A DNA stretch of 64,000 bases from Balanoglossus misakiensis (taxonomy: Eukaryota > Hemichordata). The stretch covers positions 3,596,001 through 3,660,000 of the forward strand of contig CM082595.2 in assembly GCA_040954595.2 (NCBI GenBank), in the 5' to 3' direction. Both the position numbers and the translations under genes were made by a program. Shown piece by piece: positions 20,671 through 35,600 of the stretch. The notes below the pieces were generated by a model. It had not been told where the DNA came from. It was given only the letters and a program-made list of their open reading frames with translations, and made no database searches. Position 1 is the first letter of the stretch. Each line of letters opens with the position of its first letter.

Positions 20671-23600
20671 GTGAGTACTGCTTGTTATAACTTCCTTATT
20701 ATCCAGTACGTAAGACTAGTTGTAGATCCAGCTTCCCGATAGGAAGTCGTTGGGTGTTGGGGAACTGCAATCGAGCTCGGTGTTTGCGAACTGCACCAGA
20801 AAATGGCCGCCTTCGATAGTGTATACAAATCAATTGTTCACGTAGCTAGCGCTTAGGGGAAAATCCAGGCCGAAAAAACGCTAGTTTTTGAAGTCATTCC
20901 GTCGCGAATGTCTCTATCAGTTATTTTGGACTGATAGGGACATTGTACGAGGAATATTAGAAGGTTATTTTCAAGGTAATAGAGTCAGATAATTTCTACT
21001 GAAAATGAGTGAAAACGATCCCTTCTACAGTCGTCGGAGGTCGCTTGTATGAGATGAGGTATAGGGCCCCATAGGTTGATGTGTTTTATCAGCTATTTAC
21101 ATTTTGACTTACTCTTTGATTTAGACCATTTTCCTGTTGTTATTCGCAAACATTTGCCCCATGGAAGCGCAAATCAAATATATAATTGTTCAGAGAAGCG
21201 ATCGGGAGGTTGGGAACGGGGCTTTGTTGGGAATTTTGACCCCATCGCCCGGTTTTCAAAACCCTGACTGAGTTGATTCAGAAAGAAGCCATTTTGAATT
21301 GGACATGATATATATACATGCACTGTGTCAATTTCTTCGTGATCGAAGTTGCACGGGTTTTCGACTTTGCGATCGGAAGTTTGCCGTGTGAACATCAATA
21401 AGATGCTTTTCAGGTGTTCATAGATGTATAAAAGTGTGGCGTTCTCACGTCAGTAGTAATAAAACCTCGATTTTTTTCTCTGACTGTCTTGTAATGGATA
21501 CCCTTGTCTGATTTTACTGACAGCATTGCCCCTTCACATACATAGCCCTACACAAACGATACCATTTTCCTTACACTGTGCGTGTACGTCTTTTGCAGCG
21601 TCGTCAAGGAAGAAATTGTAGACGAAGATGCCAAACTGCCTTGCTTCAATGGCCGTGTTGTCTCTTGGGTAAGTCAAAACGATGAGAAATGTGTCATCGT
21701 CACAGAAGCCATTGAAATGTGCACAGCATAGCTGGCACACAAACAACTTAACCGGCACACAATACAATAGATGGACAGACCTACTGAAGGCTTTTCAAAA
21801 CTGGGAACTGTTAGTATGAACAAAGATTTTCCACTAGCTAGACCAAAGAATGAACAAGCAGAGTTGAGATTATTTTCTTTTCAAAAATCCTTGTGGTGGG
21901 GTAGCCGCAGACTTTTTCCGATGCAGATCCTGGGTCACCTCACGGAGACCCAGCATCTGCATCCCGGAAATCAGCATGACCTGTCTGTCCGGCTTGACCC
22001 CGGCTAACCCACCACAAGGATTGCAAAGTTGGGAGGGTGTCGCGTCCCAGACGAGACGCTTGTTTCTTGCCACTGGTTGTCCCAATCACAAGTAGTTGCT
22101 GTTCTCGCATGTGTTCACTCACACACAGGAATAAAAAAACATCAGCTGCTTGTGAATGGGCCCAGGCATTTTGATAGTCTCTGCGTTCGCCGAGGACATC
22201 TGGTGGCGCACAAAATTTATGGGGCCGTTCGCCAAGTAGCATCTCTTTATATAATTTTATGATAAATCAGACTACGTAGCCACGGAATCGGTCCCAACTC
22301 CCCACGGACACCGTTCCAGCGAACCTCCAGGGGGACGCACCTTCCATAGACAACTTTCCCTCCCTAATGACCTCCAGACCCTGGAAGCACAATTAAAAAA
22401 ATTTCAAGCCAAACTGTCAATTGGGTATTAATAATTCATCACCATTATCGTGTATTACAATGACCAGTTAGCAGGCCATTAATTTTATTGCCCTTTTGAA
22501 GAATTATTTAGGCTTTGTTAAATCTGGGCTGATGTAATTCTCTGTCAGTATAGTGGTGTGACCTCTCGCAAATGTAATGTGGATGCTATATAGGGTTTTC
22601 ACTGGCTTGTGAATGAGACTGCTTTTAAACACAGTTTAGGGGTTAGGCTTTCTGTAATATTGGGGGGGGGGGTGTACGCAAAACTAAAATAAGGGCATTT
22701 TCTTCAGTAATTGGTACATAACTTCCCTATATAATTATATGCCATTAACTCAATTGAACGTATCGATAAACTTAATCCGGATTACATAAGAAATCTTATG
22801 GGTGTTATTTTTTATGATTTTATGCCGGTAGATATGTGTTTTGTTGTTGCCATAATAGGCTGGAAAGTGTCTTGTGTTTAGCTGGGTTGTGGTGTCAATT
22901 TAGGTCACCCAGTGCATAGGATTGGGCTTTTATCTTGTTTATGTGAGTTCCTAACAAAAGGAGCAGGCTTGATTTATATGGGTGCATTACTCCGACACCC
23001 TCTGCTGTGGCCTTTGTCCTGCTGTTCGTACCCGATAAAGAAGGGACACTTAAGCATGTGTTGCAAGTGTTTGAATTCTTGTCTGATGAGGTGGTGCCTC
23101 TGGATTAAGAAAATAGGTAATTCTGTAGAATCGACTTTTTACCGTATATCAAAATATGATAAGTGCTCACATATGGGGTTATAAAATGTCAATTATTATG
23201 AAAATATTTGTCGAGGTTAAAGGAATAATCTTACATGATTTATGTGCAAACACTCCCAGAATATGGCATTTTTTGACGACCAATTGACCAGAAAAATAGC
23301 AAATAATGTTTTTAGTGACTGAGTGTTTGAAGTCAATGAGATAATATCTGGAAATGCTGCGAGATAAAATCTTCAAATGGATGTGTATAAATTTATGTCT
23401 GCAATATCCAATAAATCAGATATGCGATCTATAATTCTGTCTGGAATAACAGAATTATGCTTTTGTGAAATCGCCAAACCACTTTACTCCGTATGAAGTT
23501 AGGTCAGTATGAAGATTCAATGAAATATGCAATGTTGACTCATCAGAGCTCGTGATTCAATATTTTTTCTTCAGCCTGTAAATTGTACTCTTCGTAGTTC

Positions 23601-26600
23601 ACTGATGTGTGTGTGTTTGTGACTTCGGGGTCAAATCGCAGAATCTGCGTAAATTGTTGATATGGTTGTCTTTCCCCCCAGTATTAGTCGATAACGCATC
23701 TCATGTACATGTATATGTAGTGTGTAGCAGTCATTATGTGTCTGTCAGACGCGAAATAGACAGTCAGGATAGTTTTCGGTCAGCAACCTCTTGCATACCA
23801 GAATGCAAAATTCTTCCATCGATTTTGCACGCCCTTCTGGTGTAGACAGAGGGGACCGTATTCCAATATGAATTAACCTGAATTCTGAATCTTGATAAAC
23901 ATAAAGAAGGCTCAAGAAAATATAAAGAAACTAAACCAGTAGATATCTGACTGCAGCACTTGTCTATATCTCTCACGTGAACACTGCATTGCGTGCTAAA
24001 TTCTATCACTACTGTCGTTGCCTTCATAGCCGCCATAAAAACTCCTTCCTCTTCAAATTAATGGCAGAGTTCTCTCGATTATGTAGGGCATAGACCCAGG
24101 CTTTCAATTTGTTTTGATCAGCCCGGACTATTAAACCAGACACCCAGATGTTTTGATCGCCCACCATTTTGAATTCTAGTGTTCCCAAGTAGAATAGCAC
24201 GGAATATTTCAGAAATGTGCTGGTATGCTTATTAAATGGACTGTTTGAGTTTAGGAGAAAGGAGGTGATGGAGAATAGGAACTTAAAAAAATGGAAGTTC
24301 GGTTCTGATGTTTTTGGGAAGATTATTTGAGATTTTTGGTTGTTAGTTTGGGCATGCTTTTTTCGTATGGATTCATAAAATGAGAATGGCCGTGATCGCT
24401 ATAGAATTTCTCTCTACGTTGTCTCTCTGTCTCACTCTCTCTCTCTACCATTCTTTTTTAACGCGACCCGACCTTGTATGTCAAAGCCCATTCTTTAAAC
24501 TGTCAAATTAGGTCCTTTCAAAGCACCACAGGGTTCTACCAACCGCAGTCGGCTGGAACGGGTCTGTGGACACACAGTCGAAAATGAGATTAAATTATTT
24601 CTCGTTCTGAGGTGAGGGTGGGCCCGGTTGTTTTTTTCGGATGAAATTAGTGTCAGGTTTCTCACGCTAGATGCGTTATTCTGGCGTTGTGTAAGTTTCC
24701 ATGATTTGAATCGAGTGGTAAATCAGGAAGGGATGGAGAGAGAGAGAGAGACAGACAGAGAGAGATCAGGAGAGACTGACTGACTTTGATAATGCGTTTG
24801 TATAGTACTGGCATAATCAGGGTCATTGGAGCTCACAGTTCGGTATAAAAGTTTACGACCTGTGATTGACATTGCAGTATCAATCAATCTTCATTTTAAA
24901 CATTAACGACATCAATCACGCAAAACAAATTATTTTCAGTTTTATATTCATGAGAGAACTCGTTTTGCCAGGCTGTGTTGACATATTAGGTGTTGGAATA
25001 TCTGCTGGGGGCATGTCAGGACTGGTGTAGGCGAGCACTAAATTGTTGGATTACTGTAAACTGTATTGAATGGCACCGTTTTAAATTTTGGTGGGGGAAA
25101 TCATCGCACCTTTGTCGCCTACGACTCTGTCTGTCTGTCTCTCCTGGCTGGCCATTTACTTGATAATCTGGCGAGTTAATTTGACGTTGTGAAGATCTCG
25201 GGCCTGCTGATCTGCTCCAATGTTGACGGCACCCTAGTCAGCTTGTGTCTCAGTTCCAGCTCGATGTATAATAATTAGCCGCGACAAAAATGCCTGTCAC
25301 GCTGTTCTGCACATGGGAAATGGTTTGGAATTTGGCCTACTGTGAAAGAGGCTGTCGTCCTGTGTGTACATGTATATAGGCAGAGTCTGACCTTTCTTGT
25401 GTATCTGTGTTCTCAAATCTTAGCAAAAGCACTGAACAAGAGCAACTACAGACAGTAGTGTTCTCCTCTGGAATTTCTGATACATAATCAGCTAATTTGC
25501 ATCACAAATCTAATTAATTGTTATGATAATGAGTTTATACTGTTTTCCGCAAATTAAAGGGTATGGTCCAATACTCTTTAATTGTTCTGGAGAGAAGACC
25601 GACTGATTGGCTTTTGGTTCAGGGCTATTTTATCCAGTAATTATAAAATGCTGATCTTTCGACGTTTTGGAAGAAATGTACGCTTAATAACTTACTTTCG
25701 TGCGTTTTTACCTATTTTGGGTAAATTTGCTAGACTGGTAATGTCATCATCAACACACGAATGTGTAATTTGGTAAAACGTCTCTCAGTTCTAGACAGGA
25801 TGTCCTGACAAAGAAATCGGTGAATTACGAATGAGTCAGTCAGGACAAAGTGGGTTAGGAAATGAATGAATGACTGATTTACGAGTTGTCTTTTTGTGGT
25901 TTTGTGTTGAGGGAGAAAAATGCAGGGCCCGGGAGTGTACCAGATGGCTGGCTGTGTCCCCAGTGATGGTGCAATGGACGACTTGAAATGAAAGAGACAA
26001 AAAGGGAAATTTGACGTGAAATGATGTTTGCTTAATGGCGTGTTATTGCAACAGTGTAATTATAAACTGATGATGCAAATGATAAGATACACACATGTCA
26101 ATCATGTAAGTGGGATAAAGGCATTCTTCTAATTAGCAATATTTGTAGAGATTATGTCATTTTGGTGAATTTCAAGGGATTATCGGAAACTTAGCCTTGT
26201 GATTTGTCCCGTGCTTGTTTGCTCCTGACCTTGGTAGAAATGTCAGTGTTAACGATCAGATGTCACATCCTCCGTCTCTCCCCCCCCCCCCCCCCTCCCC
26301 GAAGTGATCCATCAACCTGGGGTGAAACGGCGATGCTAAATGACAATGCTCAAAATGTGTGACTTCCTTCACAGGTGATCCATCATCCCCCCGTGAATAG
26401 TGGTCTCATCCGCCTCGACATTTATCGTCCGTTTTATGTGTAATAACTCGAGTTGGCCACTACAGATCGGGGGTCCCCTTGCCATTTTGGTTTTAATGGC
26501 GGCATAAAACAGGCAATAACTCTGGTTTATTTTGTTTGGGTTGAGTCGCTCCAAAGAGAGAAAATAACTGGTCAGTTATGCGTGTGGTGTACATCATGTA

Positions 26601-29600
26601 TACGGCTGACTATACAACAAGGCTAGTCTGTTGTAAAAGAGAAAGTTAAGAATTAGAAAGTGCATGGTGTCCATTGTGAAGCGAGTTTTATTGAAGTTGT
26701 GATGGTTGTATTGAATTGCTTAGCCTTGGGTCATTGTAGTTTGTGAATTTACTGAGCGATGTTTCCAGTGTATGTTATCATGTTCGCGAACCTACCTGCG
26801 AGCTATAGGCCATAAGAAGGCAAATCTGTACGGTAATCGTGCATAGATGATGGTTGGGTGGGGGTACATGTAGAAAGAAATAGTACATGTACATATCCAG
26901 TTTTCCCGATATGAACACCTGTACCTTGCATTTTAGTGGGTAGAAAAATATGCAGTGTTCCCCAATGACCTTGGGGTGTTTTTCTTATGGGGGAGATTGC
27001 TAGCTAAGATGTTGTGTTTATGTAGACATCTAGATGCAGGTGTAATTAGAGAGAACTAAATTAAAATCAGCTGTTTCGATTTTCAGGGAGGGTGTTTTCA
27101 ATCGTACATGGCATTTCTGTGTATGTAAGTGTGTGAAGCACTCGCATGCCATTGTGTGGAGAAATCCTGTTCTTGTTTTTGCCTGTGTAAGAGGGCTCTG
27201 AAAAGAGAACGCGTTTGTCAAGGGGGGGATGCACAATGTACAAACGGAGAAACAACAACATACGGATTCCAGCCACCAAGCCGTTTCAATAACATGTTCA
27301 TGTGGCCATGTAGGTGCATAGTTTGCCCGGCACCTCGCCATAGAAATCCGTGACCCCTGCGTGTAAACAAAACGATAGCCTCCTGACTCCTGCGTTTTTC
27401 ATCGTCATGACGATTTGCCCCGCTCCGGAGCCCACTTCTGCGATTTGACGTGCGATCAGATTTCCGATCCCTGATTGGCAGTTTTAGGAGAGACTAATGT
27501 GTATATAGCACTGTGTGTGTGTACCAACCAAGGTTGACAATCTCTGCGATAAACTTAGACAAAAACGCAGTCGGTTATCGCGATACCCGAAAATAAGTCA
27601 GTATTGCAACTGTAGGGATTGCCCCAGTATTCATCATTTCATCTGCTACAGACTGCTGTAATTGGCCAGCCTCAAGGAACGCAAAATTCTTGTGTATATA
27701 CATGTATTGCACAATGTGAGAAAAACGCAGGTGTTATTGTGATGGCTGAGAATTGTTGGCGATTGCTGCGACTTTGAGTGGCGGAATATTTCCGTTGTCG
27801 CGTTTGTTTCATTCGGCATGACAGTATCTCCCTCGGTACATATTCTGTCTGACAGCATAGATGAAGAGGAATTGGAATTTCGCTCTGTAAATCATCATTA
27901 CATGTATTGTCAGCTCTCTCCCCCTCAAAGATCTCCTGATCTGACCAGGATGTTGTAATATTTTACCGTACTAAAGAGGAAATCATGCCAATTTCACAAT
28001 CGGAGAAAATATGAAAGAAAAAAAATCAATACCCTTCATCAAGAGATTTGCTTGATGTTCGTCCAATGTTTTGACACCAAACAAAGGTGGTTGCCAGGTT
28101 GTTGACATTAGGAAAATTGGGTATTGAGTAAAATTTAGATTGTCTTCTCTCATATGATAATATCATAAATTGTGGTGTTTTGATAAAAATCTGGCTTTTG
28201 TAGGTTCATGTTTTAACAGTTTAAATTAAATACTTTGCATGTTTTGATAGAAAGAGCTTATCGTATTCCCTGCTCCCAGTCCAATTAGCAAACATTGATT
28301 AACTGGCTATTGCCTGATTTTGTTAACGAGTGTAATGACCCCATATTGATATAAATTACAATTAACTCAGCGTGTTCATCTTTCTTGTTAGTTACATGTA
28401 AATTCACTACGCGGGATATTCATAAAAAAATAATAGCTTATTTCGGGAATTAATTCACAGTTTTTGCCGTGTCTTGTGCGATGTATGTCAGCTAGGCCCA
28501 GAGGCAACAGTAGGCTGAATTGAATTCTTTCGTTATAACAGATGGAATGCAGGTCATTGTCTGAGTGGATGACATTTGAACTTTAGTGAAAACTTAATAA
28601 AGGTAGATGCTTTTATCTAGTCTAAGCCTGGGTAATATTTCTTTATGGAAAATTAAATTATGTTGATTCATTGTTCTACAGATATATCTTCATTTTCTGT
28701 AATCCCGAGTTTTATGTTCGTAGGGTGTTTTGTGTTCAGAAACTTGTGATAAATTTCTGTGTGTATCATATGTTTGTGACAGAATTCTTTAAAAACTGCC
28801 GCAAGATCATTCCCGCAGGGAAGAAGTCGATGAAATGTACTGATGATGTATGACGTCATCACCGTTTCTCATTAATATGCAAAATAATATTCGTCTCGAA
28901 ATTCAGACATTTATGTAAGATGGTGACGTGTTTGAAGAAAGGGTCAACGAAACACGCAGTTCTTGGTAGACGCTATTCTTAGAACATGTAAAGAAACATG
29001 AAAGGATTAAGATTTTTGTATCTCTAGTACGTGACAGTAGAAATACGCATTTTTGGTAAATCCAGTATTTTTTACTGTAAATTTGAATGTATGACTGCAA
29101 TGTAATTGGAGCATGCTTCTACAAGACATCCACCATCTTGAAATTAGAAGTAAACGCAACAAACTTGGAGCAGTGTTTATTCCGTGGTTAATTTCTCCGG
29201 GAAGTGACACAGACATCTCACTGGCATTTTCCTGCTTTTCAATCTTCACCCTTTTTTCTTGAAGTGCAGTTATCCAATAACATGCACCTTGTGAAGTTAT
29301 GTCAATTGTACCGAGACACCTGAACACATACCCTAACCATTGACCGGGGTCCCCATAGTTTGGCTGTAAACAGAACACTGAATGGGAACTCATTTGGACC
29401 TGAAAAAAGCGGTCGTGTACACACCACTCACTAAAATAACAGTGACCAAACATGAAGGAACAGATATTGCATGTGACCCTGGGGTGACTGAATATTTTCA
29501 TTGGCCTGTGTTCTCCCCGTCACTTGGGAACTGTGGTCTAATCCTGTTGTTTCCACTGGCAGGGTCGGGCTTGCATACTCGGATAATAGGGGTGAAGGAG

Positions 29601-32600
29601 CTTAACCTTAATGCCAGGGTGACTTTGGTTCAACCCCAATGTTTTTGGCGGAACCGTCCACTCTGAATCTTGCTTCCCAACTTTTTGAATCCGGGAGAAC
29701 TCAAAACAAGGAAAGCGAACCAACCCCGGCCGGATGGTTGGAATAGTTTGCATGGGGAGGTCGTGCGGGTCTCGCCGACTACACCTCATTAGCGCAGAAT
29801 TCTACACAGCAAGCCAACGCTGCTACCAGGACTTGTATCACTATCAGTCATTCCAGGATCATTGACACCAGGCGTCGAGATAGATAGATGGGGTGGAGAG
29901 CTTGCATAGGGCTCGCTACGCCCTGCCCTCCAGGTTACAGATATGTCTCTGTATAAAATACCTTCAGGTCAAGCAGGCAGGGACCTGGTAATAAAGGTGG
30001 ACGTTGTGTTTTGTTTTTATGCAGTAAGCATTCACTCTTTGTCGTTTTAACTAGCAGTAAAAAGCAACAGCATTGTATTTTCCTGTTGATATACTGAGAC
30101 AGTATTGGAACACTGATAGCTGTATATCCGACTGTATATTCTCTCTCCCATTCTGTCATACACTTGTTTCTCCGAGTCCCTCGTTCAGTATTTGTGATTA
30201 ATTCTGAATCACTGCCTCCTTTGCATAAGGCTGAGTCAAGGAATTGCCAACCATTCGCGCATAGTTGTGAATCTCCAAGACATTGTTATTGTTGGAACCA
30301 GCAAAGTAAAGCATGGGTATTTTGGGGCAATAGAAATGTGATGGTGAATGATTCTAAGCAAGTGACAGAGAGGGTGTTACATGTAGGTTTTTGGGCGAGT
30401 GTTTGTGTCAAGGGTTTTTCCTAGATAAATTATAACCTCATCAGTGTGAAGTATTTGTGTGTTTAACGGCAAGATTTTGTTTGTTTGCAAAACACCTTAG
30501 GTCTCCTTCATGTCACATAAATATGTTTAAGAGAATGTTGTCAGGGAGGGGGGACTGCCTTGTACAGGTATGTATGTACGTCAACATGCCCAGGGGCTAG
30601 GGGTGGAGCCTTCAAGTTTATGAGCCTGACCGGGGCTCGCTGTCTGCTTGTCTCGAAATTCAGAAAGGCTGTAAAAACAGACAGTTGAAGTAGGTCACAG
30701 ACTCCATTGGCAACTGAGTGTGAAGAAGAAAATTAGCAAGTAGCTGACAGTCGAGTCGAGGTGGGTGTGGCTTTCATGATCACTTTGCGCGGTGACACCA
30801 CCGCGCAAAGTGATGATGTCATCAGAAGTGCCGGCAACAGCTGACAGAGTAGTGGGCTTTGCCGGCTGTTCGGTTATAATCTGGAAATTATTAAATTTTA
30901 TAAAATCAATCCTGTTAGGATTAAGCGAAATGTAACACCCGGACCGCAAAGATCGGGTTAAGATGTTTTTAATTTGGGGCCTGATTTTCTTTGGGGGAAA
31001 ATATACATTTATTTAGACGTGTTGTAAGGATGTGACGTGTTGCCTGGTTGGCAAGAGTTACCAGAGACAGGCAAGGAGTTATTCAAATGATGTACAACTC
31101 ATCCTTGTTGACTGACAACAGCAAGCGTTCGTTTCAGCTGTACAGCTGGTTGTCAGCTGTAACTGGTCTGTGGGGCATAAAATATACCATGTGTGTACGT
31201 CAATTCATCATAATATAACAGTTCAGCATTCCATTGAAACACGGGACTGAGTGGATGACTCTTCATTTTGAATAAATGAATTTGACGCCACAGGATGACA
31301 TACAAGATTTTTCTTCTTCTTTGCCAAGTGGCCATAAATCCCTGTGCTGATTATCGAGAGTTCCTGGGGACTTGTGAATATGTCACATTTGAAATGATAG
31401 ATGGGGCTTCCTAGCAGTAGCATGTATGTATATGTAGACATTACAGGGGAGTTATGTGGTGTACATGAGTAATTGAATGTCACTTCATCAACACAATGTG
31501 AAGTGTTTAACCCTGTGTGCGAGGAAGTTGCAAAGGGGGGACTTCCCGTTTGCGAGGGGTGAGGTTAGGACACTCCAAAATAGTTACGGACTCCAGTCTC
31601 TGTTGATGATCCCTGCGACGTGACCTTGTTCTCGGTATGACCTTGTTGGATTCTCCTGGGCGGCGTCAGGGCGGACGTCACCCCTGGTGGTAATTAGCGA
31701 GAAATCTGCCGGTAATTAGCAATTGGACTCGGCAGGGTGTCCGAATTTCCCCGTGTAAGGGACTCTGTCGACTGTGTTACACAGACTGTGTGTAACAAGG
31801 CTCAGGTATTGACTGACGTCTTCAGCCCCGGGAACGGACAGCACCCGCCCAGTGACGTCTACAAACTCTGTAATATCAGCATGCGGTCCAAGGCCATTGC
31901 GTGTTTCAAGATGGCTGCCAAAATCACTGACCTTTTAGGCTTCCTCGATATCGTTTACCCTTCGTTTGGCATTGTCACCAGAGAGGAATGTTTCTCCCTG
32001 GAACCCAGAACACACATTACGCATTAGTCCCACTTATTAATCAACACAACATCACGGAATGTTCTGATGGAATTCGGACTTTGGCGCTTCCAAACGTTTA
32101 TATGAAACATACAATTCTTAATTATAATCACACTGCTGAGTAACTGTCATAGCTGAGAATTACAGAGATAGACTGAATCAATAAACAGACTAAATTCATG
32201 AACATTATTCCATCAAGCTTACTAAGTGAATTCTCTCCAGAATATGGCACAAGATTTTTACTGTAACTGACATCATTTTCATTTCACACACAAGTCCAAT
32301 TTCGACTAATTGCATCAGAAAATGCCCAACTGCCGAAATAAAAAAATGAAATTTGTCAAAGCCTGTGGGTATACAGGACCTTAAGTGAGTAATTTGACCC
32401 CTTTTTATTTCAAACAGCAGCCATATTTTCCATGGATATATAACTTTGGTTACATGTACACCACATCCCTAACAAAGATCCATGTTTACTTGTTTTCCAA
32501 TAAACATAAATTTATCGGTGTACGAACCCGACAATGCCCCTGGATGCTAGTTTTCTGACTTTCTCTGTTGAGTCGGTGCATATATTGGATCAGATGACAT

Positions 32601-35600
32601 CAAGGAATTCTTTATATGTGGCTTGGTCTGGCTGACACAATTGATACCATAGAGCTCGCTCATTTTCCCTTATTAATGTAAACAAATACCGTGGTATCGT
32701 TTTCGCGTCTTGTCATAATTCTGGGGTGATACCCTTCATACGGCCGCTATATTTGGCACGTTTCGTGAACATAAATAATTTCCAGAATTTGATGATCTAA
32801 ATTAAAAGCGGGATGAACCACAGGTTGCTATTTTTATCTCCTGGGTGAAGTGTGATACCAAGGTCGGATATTTTGACTGTGTTTGTATAGATCTCGCTGG
32901 TAGCCTTGATTCTGGCAGCCTTATCTTGACCCGGTGCTTTGTTGGGGAGATTTTCACATCCTGTTTCTCAATGATAAATTTGTCCAACAGGAAAGAGGGT
33001 GACCTCATCTGCAAAGTCTGGCTTTTGTGCTGGGGTTATGCATTGTGAGGGGTGAGATTTCTACTTGGCTTCGAAAATATGCCCGGACTTGCTCAATGCA
33101 CTTCTCGTAATCCCTAACCCTAAAAATGAAACAGCTTTTCTGAGTCTGATCGTATGCTGCTATCCTGTGCTGCGTTCTGTGTTTGAGTACATAAAATAAG
33201 TCAGATAAGGTCAATGGCACGTCTTTAACCCTCCCCCGTCTGCTAGAGTTTAGAAAGTCGTAAAGTTTGAGTAGATTTGGAGGGGGGGGGGTGTACATCC
33301 ATTGAAAGTCTCGTATTTATTGCGGTCTAACTGTGATTGTGAAGGGCAATAAAAGTACAGGTGGGTTGGCCCAGCATTGAATGTTGATGATCATATACAT
33401 CAATTCGTGAAGGCCATAAATGTCTGTGAAAATGCTCAGAAATGGCTGTCTCTCTCAGCGCTGTTCAGGTGGTGTTATTTCAGTCGCACGGAGCGAGTCG
33501 TGTTGAATACTGATGATCGTGTGCACCGACTAACATGGCTGTGTGTGTCTAGACGCAACTGTTGTTCTCTCTCATTGAAATGCGAAGGACACTTGATTCA
33601 GTTATCAGCGTGCTGGGGTACATTGCAGCGATGTCTGGAACACAGCAGGGTGAAATCTACCTGAATTTTCCCCAAATGTCTTCTTTCTTTCCTGTTGCTA
33701 TGTGGAATAAAATGAAATGGCCAACATAAAGTAATGTGAACCCCTTTGCATTGTGGGATACATATCTTGGATGAAGTAAAGAGATTTCATTTCCATCGTA
33801 TGAAAATAAACAAACGATCAGGCATAGGTTATTGAATTTCAAACAGATGTCTATCTATAAAATATTTTGGATAAACCTGGATCCACTTTATGTTGACGTT
33901 TTTTTTTTTCTCACTGATAAATTTTTGGTCAGTATCAGATTACGGGCAATAGAAGACGTTAGTTTGAAGAAATTCTAATAAGATTTTCGTTAAAAATGAA
34001 AAAGGTGAAGTTCTACAAATGTAAGTGAGAGAGATGAAATGAAACACTGGTGTCTGAATTTCGTCACTGCCGAAACTGCCTGACAATATACATGTATGCT
34101 GTTTGGCAGAGTCTGTTTTGTGACTCCTTCAACACATTTACACATTTGCCAAGTCGGTTCTGTGCAGCCCAGCCCAAGGGAGCAGATACAACAAACAGAG
34201 AACTACAAGAGATCACAGAATTACCCTGCAACACACAAAGGCAGAGATCCTGATGAATATTCATGATTGGCGAGCTATTTGAAAAATGTAAACAAGAGCG
34301 TTTTTTGATCCGTCCTAATTCGAATCAGATGGCGCACAAAACGATGGCAGGTAACGGACATGACAACGAGCTTTGAATGGAAAAGAAAACTGCAAATTTT
34401 CCTCTGAGATAGAACCTCGAAAACCCCAGATTTCAGCACGCATACAAACACGCTAAATGTTGATACAACCTAACGCTAACGCAAGTTTCGTATTACGTTC
34501 CCAAGACAATGTATTGTAAGCTGCTGATGACATCAGTTGTGAAGCGTAGCTGTTCGCGATCCTGACGCGATTTGTGATTGTGTGCGAGGTTATTTGGCTT
34601 AGCTGTTGAATGCACCAGAAAAACTTGGCTGTGTGTTGGATTCTGAGGTAAAACGGCCATTCACAATATTCACAAATCAGGATTGAGTCAGCATCGCGAT
34701 GGCTGTGCCGTTAACTGTCAGTCCCCATCCCCCAAAAATTCCATAAATCTATCATTTTGAGACCAAGAAGATCTGGAATATTCAGCTTTTTGTCTCATTG
34801 AAGATACCGATTTTTAAGCAAGTCTGTTGTGTATCTAGCACGTAGTTAACTGATTAAAAGTGGCTGTATTTCTCTGGTAAAACCCTTGTGCATTGTCGAG
34901 TTGTTTGTCAGCTTCTGTGATTTCTCAGTTCATGGGTGATTTCACATCAAAAGGTGTATTCAGGTTCAAGGTCTGATGGGAAGGTCATTTCTAACTTCTA
35001 AGCTCTGCCTTCATCTGCCGTTAAGTAGAGAATCTTGTCAATGTTTAAAATTCAATTTACCAATCTCCGTTCACTTATTTTACCATCTACACATGTTTTC
35101 AAACAGTAGCCTAGTATACACCCAAATATTTTCTTTTTATTTTGTGCATATTTGTAAGCATGGCCTGATAACAACAGTTTTTTTTTATATAGGAATGGGT
35201 CATTGAAACTTTGTAATGTGCAATCGTAGTGACAACATACGTGTTGATATTAACTGTACATCACATTTCCTTCACTAAACAAAACACTTATAAATATTTG
35301 AATGAAATATCTGTAGTCATGGATAATAGCCGAATTCAAGAGAGTTTGCGTGATGAATACCCATCCATTCAACAGACGGAGACAAAAGAATTCACATACC
35401 TGTAAGACCTCGGATAGTATTTTATGAGGGCATGTTTAATTGTCGGGGTGGAGTTCTGAGTTTTTCGCAATTATGCGTTAATTAATCGCCAATTAGGGGA
35501 ATGTTGTGAATGCATGGGAGGTAGGTACACTGTCATTGGATTTGGAAGTGTGGATTTTTTAGTGTCTGAACAGACATCAGCAATACACCTAATGATGAAG

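Noticed and set aside
29007-29501. 164-residue minus-strand open frame in DVL intron 2
   Set aside because: No recognisable domain or motif and no convincing splice context; length is within chance for 22 kb of intron.
33005-33298. 97-residue minus-strand frame with a Lys/Arg-rich C-terminus as a nested gene
   Set aside because: Contains the reverse complement of the CCCTAACCCTAA repeat motif and a poly-G run; no domain is recognised.
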